In this document: in pieces, positions 16,364-24,999 of the stretch
How positions within the stretch are numbered: the first letter of the stretch is position 1
How the letters are laid out: each line of letters begins with the position of its first letter
Assembly (NCBI GenBank): GCA_039030075.1
Contig: JBCCEW010000036.1
Coordinates: 1-49,080, forward strand
Length of the DNA stretch: 49,080 nt
Reading direction: 5' to 3'
DNA from: Myxococcota bacterium
Lineage (GTDB): Bacteria; Myxococcota_A; UBA9160; SMWR01
Translations under genes and position numbers: made by a program
Notes under the pieces: model-generated
Databases searched by the model: none
What the model was told of the DNA's origin: nothing
What the model saw: only the letters and a program-made list of their open reading frames with translations

Positions 16364-17029
16364 TCACCGTGGATTCACTGCGGAGGAGCGCTCCGAAGGC
16401 GCCGGGTAGAAGAGCGCGACGATCGCGTCCGCGTGTGCCTCGATGCGTTCCTTCGCGAACGGGTCCTCGCCGGTGACGAGTTCGACCTGCGCAGACGCGG
16501 CGAAGACCGTCGCCGCCGCGCCGATCATCGCGTAGAAGCGCTGCTCCGCGTCCATGGGGGCGGGGTATCCGGTGCTGGCAAGCTCGTCGGCGAGTTCCCG
16601 TGTGAGCGAGAACATGGGCCGTACGTGTTCGGCCACGAGCCACTCGAGTCGCGCCGTTCTCTCCGATCCGTCCTGCAGGAGGAAGCGATGGAGCTCGGGG
16701 TGCGCGGCGGAGAACACGACGAAGTCCCGGAGCAGGAGTCTCGAGCGCGTGAGGGCGTCGACACCGTCGAGTCCCTCGATCCGACGGACGAACTGCTCTC
16801 GGAAGATCCCGAAGAGGTGGTCGGCCGCCGCTTTCCACAGCGCTTCCTTCGTCTTGAAGTGATAGGGCAGCGAGGCGAGCGCGACGCCCGCACGCGACGC
16901 GATTCCCCGCGTCGAGGCCCCGCCGAAGCCCTTGTCGGCGAACTCGCCGACCGCGGCTTCGACAAGCCGGAGCCGCGTCTCGGCCGCCTTGGCGTTGACG
17001 CGTGTCGATCGCGGGTCGGAGGACGGCAT
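16364..17029 (-). CDS. TetR/AcrR-family transcriptional regulator
   Basis: A 221-residue regulator with the helix-turn-helix at about 18-62 (LRLVEAAVGEFADKGFGGAST and IASRAGVALASLPYHFKTKEALW). The C-terminal half has several Phe-rich helices as in TetR_C regulators. The stop overlaps the possible GTG of the VOC gene, so it is the first gene of an operon running through VOC, deacetylase and ABM genes. It is divergent from the winged-helix gene at 17138; the 108-base AT-rich spacer holds a GAACGTTC palindrome (17077-17084). Confidence 0.9.
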   Translation of the reverse strand: MPSSDPRSTRVNAKAAETRLRLVEAAVGEFADKGFGGASTRGIASRAGVALASLPYHFKTKEALWKAAADHLFGIFREQFVRRIEGLDGVDALTRSRLLLRDFVVFSAAHPELHRFLLQDGSERTARLEWLVAEHVRPMFSLTRELADELASTGYPAPMDAEQRFYAMIGAAATVFAASAQVELVTGEDPFAKERIEAHADAIVALFYPAPSERSSAVNPR

Positions 17030-17137
17030 GCGCCAAGAATAAACAATCGTACAAAAATAGACAAGAGGTCAGTACGAACGTTCAGTCGCCTCGGCTTCGC
17101 GTTCGTTCAAGCAACAAAAACGTTGCATGTTCTGCCC

Positions 17138-17446
17138 ATGGGCCTGGGGGAGCAGGAGACCAGCGGAGTTCTCGGCGCGCTCTCGAACGCGACGCGCAGG
17201 TGGGTGGTCGATGAGCTGGACGCACGCGACCGACAGTCTCTCTTCGAGCTGCACACGCGCCTGATCGAGAAGTATGGCCTCGCCCAGTCCCGTCAAGGGT
17301 TCTCGCGGCACCTCGCAACGCTGGAGGAGGCCGGAATCATCGAGGTCGAGTGGAGCGGGAGTACGAAGCTGCACTCGCTGAATCGGGCACCGATCCAGGC
17401 GCTACTGGTGGGATGGCTACGGAAGTTCGAGGAGTCGAGTGAATGA
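17138..17446 (+). CDS. Small ArsR-like winged-helix transcriptional regulator
   Basis: A 102-residue single-domain winged-helix protein. The order of a first helix (LSNATRRWVVDELD), the helix-turn-helix (LAQSRQGFSRHLATLEEAGIIEV) and a wing (WSGSTKLHSLNRAPI) is typical of ArsR/HxlR-like repressors. The metal-binding CxC motif of classical ArsR proteins is absent, so a non-metal signal is likely. The ATG at 17138 gives the shortest sensible protein; no strong ribosome site is visible. Its stop overlaps the VOC gene start by ATGA, so the pair is translationally coupled and it probably controls it. Confidence 0.8.
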   Translation: MGLGEQETSGVLGALSNATRRWVVDELDARDRQSLFELHTRLIEKYGLAQSRQGFSRHLATLEEAGIIEVEWSGSTKLHSLNRAPIQALLVGWLRKFEESSE

Positions 17447-17832
17447 AGATCTGGGTGATGAGCGTCTTCGTGGACGATCAAGCGAAGGCATTGGACTTCT
17501 ATACGACGCTGCTGGGGTTCGAGAAGAAGGAGGACATCCCTCTCGGCGCACACCGGTGGCTTTCCGTCGTGTCCCCTGAAAGTCGGGACGGTGTCGAGCT
17601 GCTCCTCGAGCCGAGCGAGCATCCGGCCGTGCCCCCCTACAAGGAGGCTCTCGTCGCCGACGGGATCCCCAGCGTGTCCTTTCAGGTGAACGACCTCGCG
17701 GCCGACCACGAGCGGCTCGCGGCGGCGGGTGTCGAGTTCGTTCAGGCTCCGATGGATGCCGGGACGACGCGCATCGCAGTCTTCAACGACACCTGCGGGA
17801 ATCTCGTCCAGCTGGTGGAGAGGCTCGACTAG
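17443..17832 (+). CDS. VOC-superfamily protein (glyoxalase-like)
   Basis: A 129-residue single VOC unit, PhnB/glyoxalase-like. It opens with the common pattern VFVDDQAKALDFYTTLLGF and ends with a strand carrying the typical Gly-Asn/Leu-Val-Gln motif (DTCGNLVQLVE). It shares its first bases with the stop of the winged-helix gene (ATGA overlap). Regulator and VOC protein form a two-gene unit of the kind often found in detoxification or small-molecule resistance. The substrate is unknown. Confidence 0.84.
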   Translation: MKIWVMSVFVDDQAKALDFYTTLLGFEKKEDIPLGAHRWLSVVSPESRDGVELLLEPSEHPAVPPYKEALVADGIPSVSFQVNDLAADHERLAAAGVEFVQAPMDAGTTRIAVFNDTCGNLVQLVERLD

Positions 17833-17932
17833 CGGACCGAGAGGGCGCGAGAACGCGCTGCGCGCCGTTGACCGGTCGGTTCTCGGGGGCATAGGATGGC
17901 CGCACAGCCCCAATTGCCCGAGGAGGATTCCG

Positions 17933-19516
17933 ATGCGATCGCTCTCCTTGCCGCGCCCTGCGCTCCGCAATCTGATGGTTTCGCTGTTGCTGTCGACCGT
18001 CGCGCTGATGGGTCTTCGCTGCCCCTTCGAGGAGCTGCTCCTCGTGGGCGTCTGCAAGCGGGACATCACCCCCGTCAGTCCGGGTCTCGTCGCCGCGTAC
18101 GAGGCGAAGTTCGGCGGCACGGCCGTCGTGAACCACACGGACCCGGTCTATCTCGCCGGCTTCGGCAATGACCGTCAGGCGACGGGCTACAACGACCAGC
18201 TCTGGGCACGGGGGCTGGTGTTGCAGGGACGGGGCGGGCGCATCGCGATCGTGTCCGTCGACCTGATCGGCTACTTCAACGCCGAGGTCAACACCATCCG
18301 GGCGCTGGTCGACCCCGAGTCCGACATCGACTACCTGGCGCTCAGCAGCACGCACCAGCACGAGGGCCCCGACACGCTCGGCATCTGGGGAGCGGACCAG
18401 GTCACGAGCGGTCTCGATCCGGGCTACATCGACTTCGTGAACGCCTCGGTCGCAAACTGCGTCGACGAGGCCGCCGACAACCTGAAGCTGGGTCGCATCA
18501 AGTTCGCCACGACGGACTCGGTGGGGCTCTCGCTGGGCATCGACGCCGAGGACGACGGCGAGGGCGTGGCAGACAGCCGCGTGCTCGTCGACGACGATCT
18601 GATCGCGCCCGCGACCGAGGGCCGCATCACCGATCCGCGTCTCTCGATCCTGCAGGTCACCGAGCGCCGTTGGCCCCGCCGCCCGCTCGCCACGCTCGTC
18701 AACTTCGCGAGTCACCCCGAGAGTCTCGGGAGCAACAACACGCTCGTCACCTCCGACTTCCCCCACTACGCGCGCGAAGCCATCGAGGCCTCCGTGGGCG
18801 GTACCGCGATCTGGGTGAGTGGTGACCTGGGCGTGCTGCAGGGGCCGCTCGACATCGACGTCGAGGATCCGGACACGGGCCAGCCCGCCGTGCGTCGGAC
18901 CTTCCGCTGGGCCGAGGTGCACGGGCAGCAGCTCGCCGAGCGCGTCGTCTCCGCGATCCCGCACAAGAAGGGCAAGGCGCGGGTTCACCTCGAATACGCC
19001 AGCGATCCCGCCGTGCCGGTGCGACTCGACAACCCCTTCTTCCGCTTCTTCATCGCGACCGGAGTGCTGCCGAGCGACGGCCTCTACACGAACGGCGTCC
19101 CCGACGCTTCCGTCGGCTTCCCGTTCCCGCCGCCCTTCGATCCGATCCCGCAGGCGCTGGGCGAGGACATCCAGACCGAGGTCGGGGTCTTCCGGATCAA
19201 CGAGGCGAGCTTCGCGGTGGTGCCGACGGAGCTCGATCCGCAGATCGGCGAGGTGTATCGCGACGCCATGGTAGGCGCGGAGCACACCTTCATCCTCGGG
19301 CTCGGCAACGACGAGATCGGGTACCAGCTGCCGGCGGAGAAGTTCGATCCGTCCTGCGAGACCTGCGCGCCGTTCATTCTCGCCGGCGCAACGGAGCTGT
19401 GCCCGCTGTTCCCGAACATCGACTGCAACACCGTCTTCCAGAACAACGTGGGGGTCGAAGTGGATCCCACGATCTCGGGAGCCATCCTGCCGTTGATCGA
19501 CGATCTCCACGATTGA
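17933..19516 (+). CDS. Secreted neutral/alkaline ceramidase-like hydrolase
   Basis: A 527-residue protein with a signal peptide (basic start, hydrophobic 14-28). The mature part begins like ceramidase N-terminal domains (CKRDITPVSP), then PVYLAGFGNDRQATGYNDQLWARGLVL and a probable zinc site SSTHQHEGPD (His141, His143), followed later by NFASHPESLG. Neutral ceramidases cleave the N-acyl bond of ceramide. It is shorter than the usual 650-700 residues and lacks the C-terminal immunoglobulin-like domain, so the true substrate may differ. AGGAGG precedes the ATG. The HEAT-repeat gene begins 16 bases after its stop, so the two are co-transcribed. Confidence 0.82.
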   Translation: MRSLSLPRPALRNLMVSLLLSTVALMGLRCPFEELLLVGVCKRDITPVSPGLVAAYEAKFGGTAVVNHTDPVYLAGFGNDRQATGYNDQLWARGLVLQGRGGRIAIVSVDLIGYFNAEVNTIRALVDPESDIDYLALSSTHQHEGPDTLGIWGADQVTSGLDPGYIDFVNASVANCVDEAADNLKLGRIKFATTDSVGLSLGIDAEDDGEGVADSRVLVDDDLIAPATEGRITDPRLSILQVTERRWPRRPLATLVNFASHPESLGSNNTLVTSDFPHYAREAIEASVGGTAIWVSGDLGVLQGPLDIDVEDPDTGQPAVRRTFRWAEVHGQQLAERVVSAIPHKKGKARVHLEYASDPAVPVRLDNPFFRFFIATGVLPSDGLYTNGVPDASVGFPFPPPFDPIPQALGEDIQTEVGVFRINEASFAVVPTELDPQIGEVYRDAMVGAEHTFILGLGNDEIGYQLPAEKFDPSCETCAPFILAGATELCPLFPNIDCNTVFQNNVGVEVDPTISGAILPLIDDLHD

Positions 19517-19532
19517 CGTCCCCACACGATCG

Positions 19533-20609
19533 ATGCGACTCGCCTCGAGGCTCGCGGGCCTCGTCGTCTTGCTGTGTGCGTTCAGCGCACACGGCCACAT
19601 CGTCTACGGCACGAAGACGCTGCGCGGGTTCGTGGTCGAGGCCGAGCTGGTGTTGCGGGCCCGGGTGGTGTCGGCCGGCGAGCGCGTCGGCGCTTCGAGT
19701 CCCACCGGGACCGCGAGTCGCCCGACCGTCGTCGCCGAGGTGCTCGAGGTCCTGAAGGGCGCCTACGAGGGCGAGCGTGTGCGCTTCGCCCAGCACGGTC
19801 ACGGGGTCGCCACCTTCTCGCCGGGCGAGGAGGTGCTGCTGTTCCTGCTCCCGATCGCCAAGAGCCGGGAACTCGAGGCTCTCGCCCGCTCGGGTGTCGT
19901 CGACTGGGTATCGCTCCAGGAGCACGATGACGCCTACCGGCTGCATGAGGAGACGCGCGGCGTCCTCCTCGGCGCGGTGCGGGACTACGTGTCTGCCCGG
20001 GACGCGTCCGATCCCGCGCTGCGCCGCGCCACCGTGGCGTTGCTGACCTCCGGCGACGCCACATGGGCTGCGTCGGCCCTGCGAGACCTGGCGATCGCTC
20101 CGGAGCGTTCGTGGATCGTGGAAGACGATCTGTCCGTGCTGCGCGGTGTGCTGGAGGACCCCAACGCCTCCATGGGCGTGCGCGCGGCCCTGCTCGTCGA
20201 GCTCGACCGACGGGGCCTGGTCGACGCGGCACCCGTTTGGGCTGGACTGCTCGCAGACGACGTGCCCGCGACGGATCGCATCACCGCGATCCGGGCGGCG
20301 GCCGCCAGCGCCGGGGCATCCGCGCGTCCGCGACTGATCGCACTCGTCGGGGATCCGGATCCGGACGTGGCGGCGGCCGCAGCAGCGGCGCTCGGTCGGC
20401 CCCGCGATGCAGCCGCCGTCGAACCCCTCGAGGCAGCGCTCGAGCACCAGGCGACAAAGGTCCGGATGGCGGCGATTCGCGCGCTCGGTCGGATCGCGAC
20501 GCCGGACGCGGAGCGCGTGTTGGCCGCCACCGCCGCCTCCCACGCCGATCCGGAGACCCGGCGGCGCGCCCGCGCCGAACTCGCGAAGGGCGCACGCGCG
20601 ACCGAGTGA
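19533..20609 (+). CDS. Secreted HEAT-repeat protein
   Basis: A 358-residue protein. It has a signal peptide (about 1-21, ending SAHG), a beta-rich region (about 25-110) and then short helical repeats. From about 200 onwards the text has repeated Ala/Leu/Arg helices such as DPDPDVAAAAAAALGRPRD and KVRMAAIRALGRIA, typical of HEAT or PBS-lyase-like repeats. Such repeats bind proteins. It follows the ceramidase-like gene at 16 bases, so it may assist that secreted enzyme or anchor it. No catalytic motif is seen. Confidence 0.75.
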   Translation: MRLASRLAGLVVLLCAFSAHGHIVYGTKTLRGFVVEAELVLRARVVSAGERVGASSPTGTASRPTVVAEVLEVLKGAYEGERVRFAQHGHGVATFSPGEEVLLFLLPIAKSRELEALARSGVVDWVSLQEHDDAYRLHEETRGVLLGAVRDYVSARDASDPALRRATVALLTSGDATWAASALRDLAIAPERSWIVEDDLSVLRGVLEDPNASMGVRAALLVELDRRGLVDAAPVWAGLLADDVPATDRITAIRAAAASAGASARPRLIALVGDPDPDVAAAAAAALGRPRDAAAVEPLEAALEHQATKVRMAAIRALGRIATPDAERVLAATAASHADPETRRRARAELAKGARATE

Positions 20610-20719
20610 GGGGCGACGGGGATCTGAGGGCCGAATTCTGCAAGACTGAGGCGCGCCCGGGTCCCCGAACGCGCGGCCCCGCCGCTCGCGCCGGACTCGG
20701 CGCTCCAAGGAAGGAAACG

Positions 20720-22009
20720 ATGAGCCGACTCCGATTCGAACAAGGCCCCGTGCAAGGCGATGTGGCACCGGGGTTCGAGTCCGTCAAGCGCCTCTACGCG
20801 CGAGAGACCGAGACGATGGCCGAACGAAATACGCAGCTCTGCGTGTACCACCGTGGCCGCAAGGTCGTCGATCTGTGGCGTGCCGCAGCCGACGATTCGG
20901 GGTTTTCCCCGGACTCTCTCGTGAACGTCTTCAGTAGCGGCAAGAGCCTGGAAACGATCGCGATGGCGCATCTCGTCGACCGCGGCCTGCTCCGTTTCGA
21001 CGATCGCGTCGAGTCGCACTGGCCGGAGTTTGCCTCCCATGGCAAAGAGAGTCTCCGGGTCGCGGACGTGATGCGTCACGAAGGGGGCATGGCTGCGTTC
21101 GATGCGTCTCTCGCCCCCGACGACACACTACGCGAGCGTATCAAGGACAACGCGATCGGCCGCATCGTCGAAGGCCAGAAGCTCCGCTTCCGATCCGAGA
21201 GCGAACCCCGCGAGTATCACGCGATCACCCGGGGCTGGATCGCCAACGAGATCTTCCGCCGCGTCGATCCGGCCGGCAGGACCATGGGGGAGTACTTTCG
21301 CGACGAGATCAGCGGCCCGCTCGGGGCCGACGTGCGGATCGGCGTGGAAGACCGAGACGTCGATCGGGTCTCGCCCGTCGAGATGCCTTCGCTGCGGTGG
21401 CAGTTCCTCGAGACGCTGCGGCCGCGCGCCCTCGGGCGTCGCATCAAGCTCGGTTTCCTGCAGCTGATCGGGCGACTCCTTCGCTTGCTCTGGACCGGCC
21501 GGAACGCGACGAGCCGAAGCGCCCCACAGCCCTTCACGGAGATGCGCTCGGTTCTCGTCTTCAACGACCCCATCATCACGGCCGGCGAAACTCCGTCGGC
21601 GGGCACCAAGGCATCGGCGCGGGGCCTGGCGCGGGTTGCCGCCTTGATGGCGGCGCGAGGGCGTTGGGACGGGAAGGACTACCTCGGCAGTGCGGCCTGG
21701 GAAGCCGCGCATGCGGAGCCCACCGAAGCCCACATGATCCTCGCCCCGACCGACTTCACCCAAGGCGGTGTGAATCGCTTCAGCGCGGCCCAAGCTGCGA
21801 AAGGCGACCTGGGCCGAGCGCTCAACGCCGGCCGTGAAGGGTTCTACGGCTGGATGGGGCTCGGCGGCTCCATCTTCCAATGGCATCCGGAGGCCGAGAT
21901 CGGCTTCGCGTTCGTCCCCACGTCGCTCCATGCCATCGATCTCTGCAACGAGCGCGGCAAGGTGTACCAAGCCGAGGTCGTGCGCTGCGTCGGGTCGATC
22001 GCGGGCTAG
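20720..22009 (+). CDS. Serine hydrolase of the beta-lactamase/EstB family
   Basis: A 429-residue protein with the class C beta-lactamase fold. The catalytic Ser-x-x-Lys is Ser72-Ser-Gly-Lys75 (FSSGK) and a Tyr motif follows at EYHAITRG, as in EstB/LACTB esterases. A later segment reads GFYGWMGLGGS, near the K-T-G/H-x-G strand. Residues about 225-260 are an amphipathic Arg/Leu stretch of unknown role. AAGGAAGG stands before the ATG. Such enzymes are esterases or D-amino-acid peptidases more often than lactamases. No signal peptide is seen. It is convergent with selO. Confidence 0.86.
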   Translation: MSRLRFEQGPVQGDVAPGFESVKRLYARETETMAERNTQLCVYHRGRKVVDLWRAAADDSGFSPDSLVNVFSSGKSLETIAMAHLVDRGLLRFDDRVESHWPEFASHGKESLRVADVMRHEGGMAAFDASLAPDDTLRERIKDNAIGRIVEGQKLRFRSESEPREYHAITRGWIANEIFRRVDPAGRTMGEYFRDEISGPLGADVRIGVEDRDVDRVSPVEMPSLRWQFLETLRPRALGRRIKLGFLQLIGRLLRLLWTGRNATSRSAPQPFTEMRSVLVFNDPIITAGETPSAGTKASARGLARVAALMAARGRWDGKDYLGSAAWEAAHAEPTEAHMILAPTDFTQGGVNRFSAAQAAKGDLGRALNAGREGFYGWMGLGGSIFQWHPEAEIGFAFVPTSLHAIDLCNERGKVYQAEVVRCVGSIAG

Positions 22010-22061
22010 CGGAGGCGTGCGGCAGGGCTTGCGGCCTTGGCGAGCCGGGCGCTGCGAAACC

Positions 22062-23573
22062 TCAGGTGCCGCAGAACGTCGCGTGGACGCGTTCGTGGGG
22101 CTCGGGCGGGTCGGCGTACTGCGACAGACCCGGGTGGTCCTCGAACGGTTTCGTCGTCACCGTCCACAGGTCATCCAGCGGCCCGAGGTTGCCTTCGGTC
22201 GCCGCGTCGATCGCCTGCTGCACGCGGTGGTTGCGCGGGATCATCGCGGGGTTCGTGGCACGCATCTCGGCCCGCGTCTGGTCGGCGTCGCGTCCTTCCG
22301 TGCGCAGCCGCTGTCTCCAGTCCGCGGCCCAGGCGTCGAAGCCGCTGGGATCGGCGAAGAGCGAGCGAGGCCCCGCATCGACATCCTTCGGAGGAGTGTC
22401 GACGACCCCGTCGCAGAGCCGGCGGAAGGTGAGGGTGAAGTTCGCCTGCTGCTCGGCCATGCGCTCGAGAAGCCGTGAGGCGACGTCCAGGTTCTCTTCG
22501 TTCGGCATCTCCAGGCCGATCTTCCGGAGCAGTCGCGTGCGGTAGGTCTGCTCGAAGCGCGGTGCGTAGGCCTCGAGCGCGTCCTTCGCCGCTTCGACCG
22601 CGGCTTCTTCGGATTCGTCGAGCAGCGGCAGCAGGGTCTCGGCGAACCGCGTCAGGTTCCAGAGTCCGATGTTCGGCTGCTGGGCGTAGGCGTAGCGACC
22701 GCCGTGATCGATCGAGCTGAATACCTTCCCTGGTTCGTACTCGTCGAGGAACGCGCAGGGCCCGTAATCGATCGTCTCCCCCAGGATCGACATGTTGTCT
22801 GTGTTCATGACGCCGTGGATGAATCCGACGAGCATCCAACGTGCGATCAGGTCGGCCTGGGCCGCGATCACGCGATCGAGGAGGGCGCGGTAGGGACCGT
22901 GGGGGGCTGCGGACTCCGCGGCTTCGGGGTAGCGGCGCTCGATCACGAAGTCGGCGAGCGCCCGGACGTGGTCCGTCATCCCACGGGCATGGAAGTACTG
23001 GAAGGTCCCGACCCGCACGTGTCCCGCGGAGACGCGCGCGAGGATCGCACCGGGTTGGACCGTGTCCCGAACGATGGAGTCGCCGGTCGTGAGCATGGCG
23101 AGGGCCCGCGTGGTCGGGATCCCGAGCGCCTGCATCGCCTCACTGACCACGTACTCGCGGAGCACGGGGCCCAGCGCGGCCCGGCCATCGCCTGCGCGCG
23201 AAAAGGGGGTGCGTCCGGCGCCCTTGAGTTGGATCTCGCGGAGCGCGCCGTCGCGATCACGCGCCTCGCCGATCAAGATGGCGCGACCATCCCCGAGGCT
23301 CGGGACCCAGTTGCCGAACTGGTGGCCCGCATAGGCCATGGCGAGGGGGGGCACGCCCTCCGCGGGCTGGTTTCCGGCGAGGACTGCGACGCCGTCCGCG
23401 CTCGAAAGCCAATCGACCGAGAGCCCGAGGTGGCTCGCGAGCCCTTCGTTCAGTCGGAGGAGCTGCGGCGCCGGCGTGGGCGTCGGGGGGACGCGCGCGA
23501 AGGACCCATCGGGAAGGGTTCCGTATCCGGGCTCCGTGAGCCCGCTGAAGCCGCTCGTCGCGGGCCCCGCCAT
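22062..23573 (-). CDS. selO: Protein adenylyltransferase SelO (YdiU/UPF0061)
   Basis: A 503-residue pseudokinase of the SelO family. Recognisable blocks are SLGDGRAILIGE, QLKGAGRTPFSRAGDGRAALGPVLREYVVSEAM, the IHGVMNTDNMSI catalytic loop and the DYGPCAFLDEY metal loop. The C-terminus is the conserved TFCGT, where the Cys is the position that is selenocysteine in animal SelO. SelO transfers AMP from ATP to Ser/Thr/Tyr of target proteins in redox control. The length is normal and all conserved blocks are present. Although human SelO is a selenoprotein, this copy is not. Confidence 0.95.
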   Translation of the reverse strand: MAGPATSGFSGLTEPGYGTLPDGSFARVPPTPTPAPQLLRLNEGLASHLGLSVDWLSSADGVAVLAGNQPAEGVPPLAMAYAGHQFGNWVPSLGDGRAILIGEARDRDGALREIQLKGAGRTPFSRAGDGRAALGPVLREYVVSEAMQALGIPTTRALAMLTTGDSIVRDTVQPGAILARVSAGHVRVGTFQYFHARGMTDHVRALADFVIERRYPEAAESAAPHGPYRALLDRVIAAQADLIARWMLVGFIHGVMNTDNMSILGETIDYGPCAFLDEYEPGKVFSSIDHGGRYAYAQQPNIGLWNLTRFAETLLPLLDESEEAAVEAAKDALEAYAPRFEQTYRTRLLRKIGLEMPNEENLDVASRLLERMAEQQANFTLTFRRLCDGVVDTPPKDVDAGPRSLFADPSGFDAWAADWRQRLRTEGRDADQTRAEMRATNPAMIPRNHRVQQAIDAATEGNLGPLDDLWTVTTKPFEDHPGLSQYADPPEPHERVHATFCGT

Positions 23574-23663
23574 GCCTTCAGACTAGGCGATCTCGCGCAG
23601 AACGCGCGGCGTCGGGTCGGGACGCTCACCGAACCCCGCCAGACACGCGGGGCGGGTAGGGTC

Positions 23664-24146
23664 TCAACCTTTGGAGGCCGCCGCGTTCCAGCCTGCGACG
23701 AGTTTCGCCGTCTCGTTCACTGCGCCTTCGCGCACGGCGTCGGCCAGAGGGAACGCTTCGGGGCCCGATGAAGCCACGTCTCGCCAGGTCTTCGTAAGCC
23801 GCGTGCCATCCGGGATCGCCTCGAGCGCCCAGTCCTCGATCATCGTGAACCCTGCATTCGCTTCGATGCGTTCCCGCGTGAACGGGGGCGCGAGGCCAAA
23901 CGCCGTCGTGACCTTCACAACCAAGACCTCGTCGTTCGACTCGGCCTCGACGCGCTCGAGCATCGAGGTGCCCATCTCTCCGCGGCACCAGATGGCGCGG
24001 CCGGGCTCGAGCACACCGCCGTCGACCGGCGACGGGTAGTAGTCGAGGATGCGCTCGGGCGTGAGGATGAAGGCGCGCACCTGCGCCGGCGTGGCGCGCA
24101 GATCGATCACCTCGCGGTGGACGAAGGTCGTGACGGGGTCGCTCAT
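23664..24146 (-). CDS. SRPBCC-family protein
   Basis: A 160-residue helix-grip protein: TFVHREVIDLRATPAQVRAFILTPERILDYYPSPVDGG opens the fold, and a conserved strand FTMIEDWALEAIPDGTRLTKTW lies near the end. It belongs to the polyketide cyclase/ligand-binding class; the ligand is unknown. The start ATG overlaps the stop of a 37-codon ORF upstream (ATGA), which suggests translational coupling. The NTF2-like gene follows upstream on the same strand, so it is probably the last gene of that operon. Confidence 0.82.
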   Translation of the reverse strand: MSDPVTTFVHREVIDLRATPAQVRAFILTPERILDYYPSPVDGGVLEPGRAIWCRGEMGTSMLERVEAESNDEVLVVKVTTAFGLAPPFTRERIEANAGFTMIEDWALEAIPDGTRLTKTWRDVASSGPEAFPLADAVREGAVNETAKLVAGWNAAASKG

Positions 24147-24256
24147 TCGTATCTCCCCACGAGCGCGACCTGGTCGGGAGGCGCGAGCGGCGGTGCCGCG
24201 AATCGTCCCCCTGCCTCGAGTGCCGCCTCGATCTCGCCTCGCTCGAACTTCGACAT
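24143..24256 (-). CDS. Small ORF (37 codons) coupled to the SRPBCC gene
   Basis: ATG at 24256 follows a strong GGAGGGAG site and the frame ends in an ATGA overlap with the SRPBCC start. The sequence starts MSKFERGEIEAAL, which resembles the first helix of NTF2/SnoaL-like proteins, then becomes Ala/Pro-rich. It could be a true small leader peptide, or the 5' remnant of a deleted NTF2-like gene. It is real enough as a translated frame, but its function is unknown. Confidence 0.4.
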   Translation of the reverse strand: MSKFERGEIEAALEAGGRFAAPPLAPPDQVALVGRYE

Positions 24257-24269
24257 TCCTGGCTCCCTC

Positions 24270-24770
24270 CTACTCGGACTGGGGAACCGGACCTGCCGGC
24301 ACCTTGACCTTGTATGGCAGATCCTTGCGGTAGAGCTCCTGATTCAGGACGCGTTTGTAGCCCGTCTTCGCGATTCGCCACGCACCGTCCTCGTAGCGGT
24401 AGACGTCGTCGTAGTAGGCGAACATCTCGTCGACGAACTCGTGACCACGGTGATAGAAGTAGTGGTAGAAGGCCCAGATTCCGGTCGCGTCGGTCTGGCT
24501 GGTCACCTCGATCTCCGGCATCCCGCACATCCAGTACGCGACCTGCTGGCCGGCGTGATGGGAATCGATGAGAAAGCGCAGCAGCTTCTCGCGGTCATCG
24601 AAGACGTACTCGCCGTCCGAATAGGAGGTGGACACGTCTTCCGTCAGCGTCTCCTCGAGCAGGTCGTAGTCGCCCAGCGTCATGGCCCGGAAGTAGCGGT
24701 GCTTCAGCGCCTTGATCTCTTCGAGGGCTTCGAGCCGAGCCAGCCGATCGGTGAGGTTCGCATCGGTCAT
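24270..24770 (-). CDS. NTF2-like/SnoaL-domain protein
   Basis: A 166-residue protein: LTDRLARLEALEEIKALKHRYFRAMTLGDYDLLEETLTEDV at the N-terminus, Tyr- and His-rich strands (YHYFYHRGHEFVD) and a final YEDGAWRIAKTGYKR strand. This matches the SnoaL-like bile-acid 7-alpha-dehydratase/steroid isomerase class. In this class the small cone-shaped barrel binds hydrophobic substrates. The ATG at 24770 has AGGAG 8 bases before it; the frame is open further up without a ribosome site. It is divergent from the TetR gene at 25000 and lies next to its operators. Confidence 0.83.
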   Translation of the reverse strand: MTDANLTDRLARLEALEEIKALKHRYFRAMTLGDYDLLEETLTEDVSTSYSDGEYVFDDREKLLRFLIDSHHAGQQVAYWMCGMPEIEVTSQTDATGIWAFYHYFYHRGHEFVDEMFAYYDDVYRYEDGAWRIAKTGYKRVLNQELYRKDLPYKVKVPAGPVPQSE

Positions 24771-24890
24771 CGCGGTTGCTCCTGGTGGTTCGTGTGCGAT
24801 CGAGAACGGCGGCCTCGATGTTCGAGCGCGAAGGGTCGGCGGCCCAGGCCCAGGAGGGCAACCCGGGAACCGATGGTCGTTTGACAAGAG

Positions 24891-24905
24891 ATATACAATG
24901 TATAT
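24891..24905. promoter_or_regulatory. Perfect ATATACA-A-TGTATAT palindrome, probable TetR operator
   Basis: ATATACAATGTATAT is a perfect 7-1-7 inverted repeat in an AT-rich island of an otherwise GC-rich region. It lies between the divergent NTF2-like and TetR genes. The related half-site GATAT reappears at 24963-24979. Confidence 0.6.
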
Positions 24906-24962
24906 ATTTAGATCGCGAAACAGAGGCTATTCGATCTCTGATCCTTATTTAGTCTCGTTTGA

Positions 24963-24979
24963 GATATACAGCGAATATC
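24963..24979. promoter_or_regulatory. Second inverted repeat GATAT-N7-ATATC
   Basis: GATATACAGCGAATATC has 5-bp arms, and its first eight bases echo the GATATACA preceding the first palindrome. It lies 20 bases before the TetR start, consistent with autorepression. Confidence 0.45.
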
Positions 24980-24999
24980 TTTGAGAGGGAGGAGCGGTC

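Noticed and set aside
15840-17054. A 404-codon open frame that covers the VOC gene and runs antisense-like through TetR
   Set aside because: Only its last 172 codons match a family; the upstream part is a frame shadow of the TetR gene, and the two real genes overlap by GTGA.
17783-19600. 605-codon open frame opposite the ceramidase-like gene
   Set aside because: Shadow of the third-position GC in the real gene; low-complexity translation and no ribosome site.
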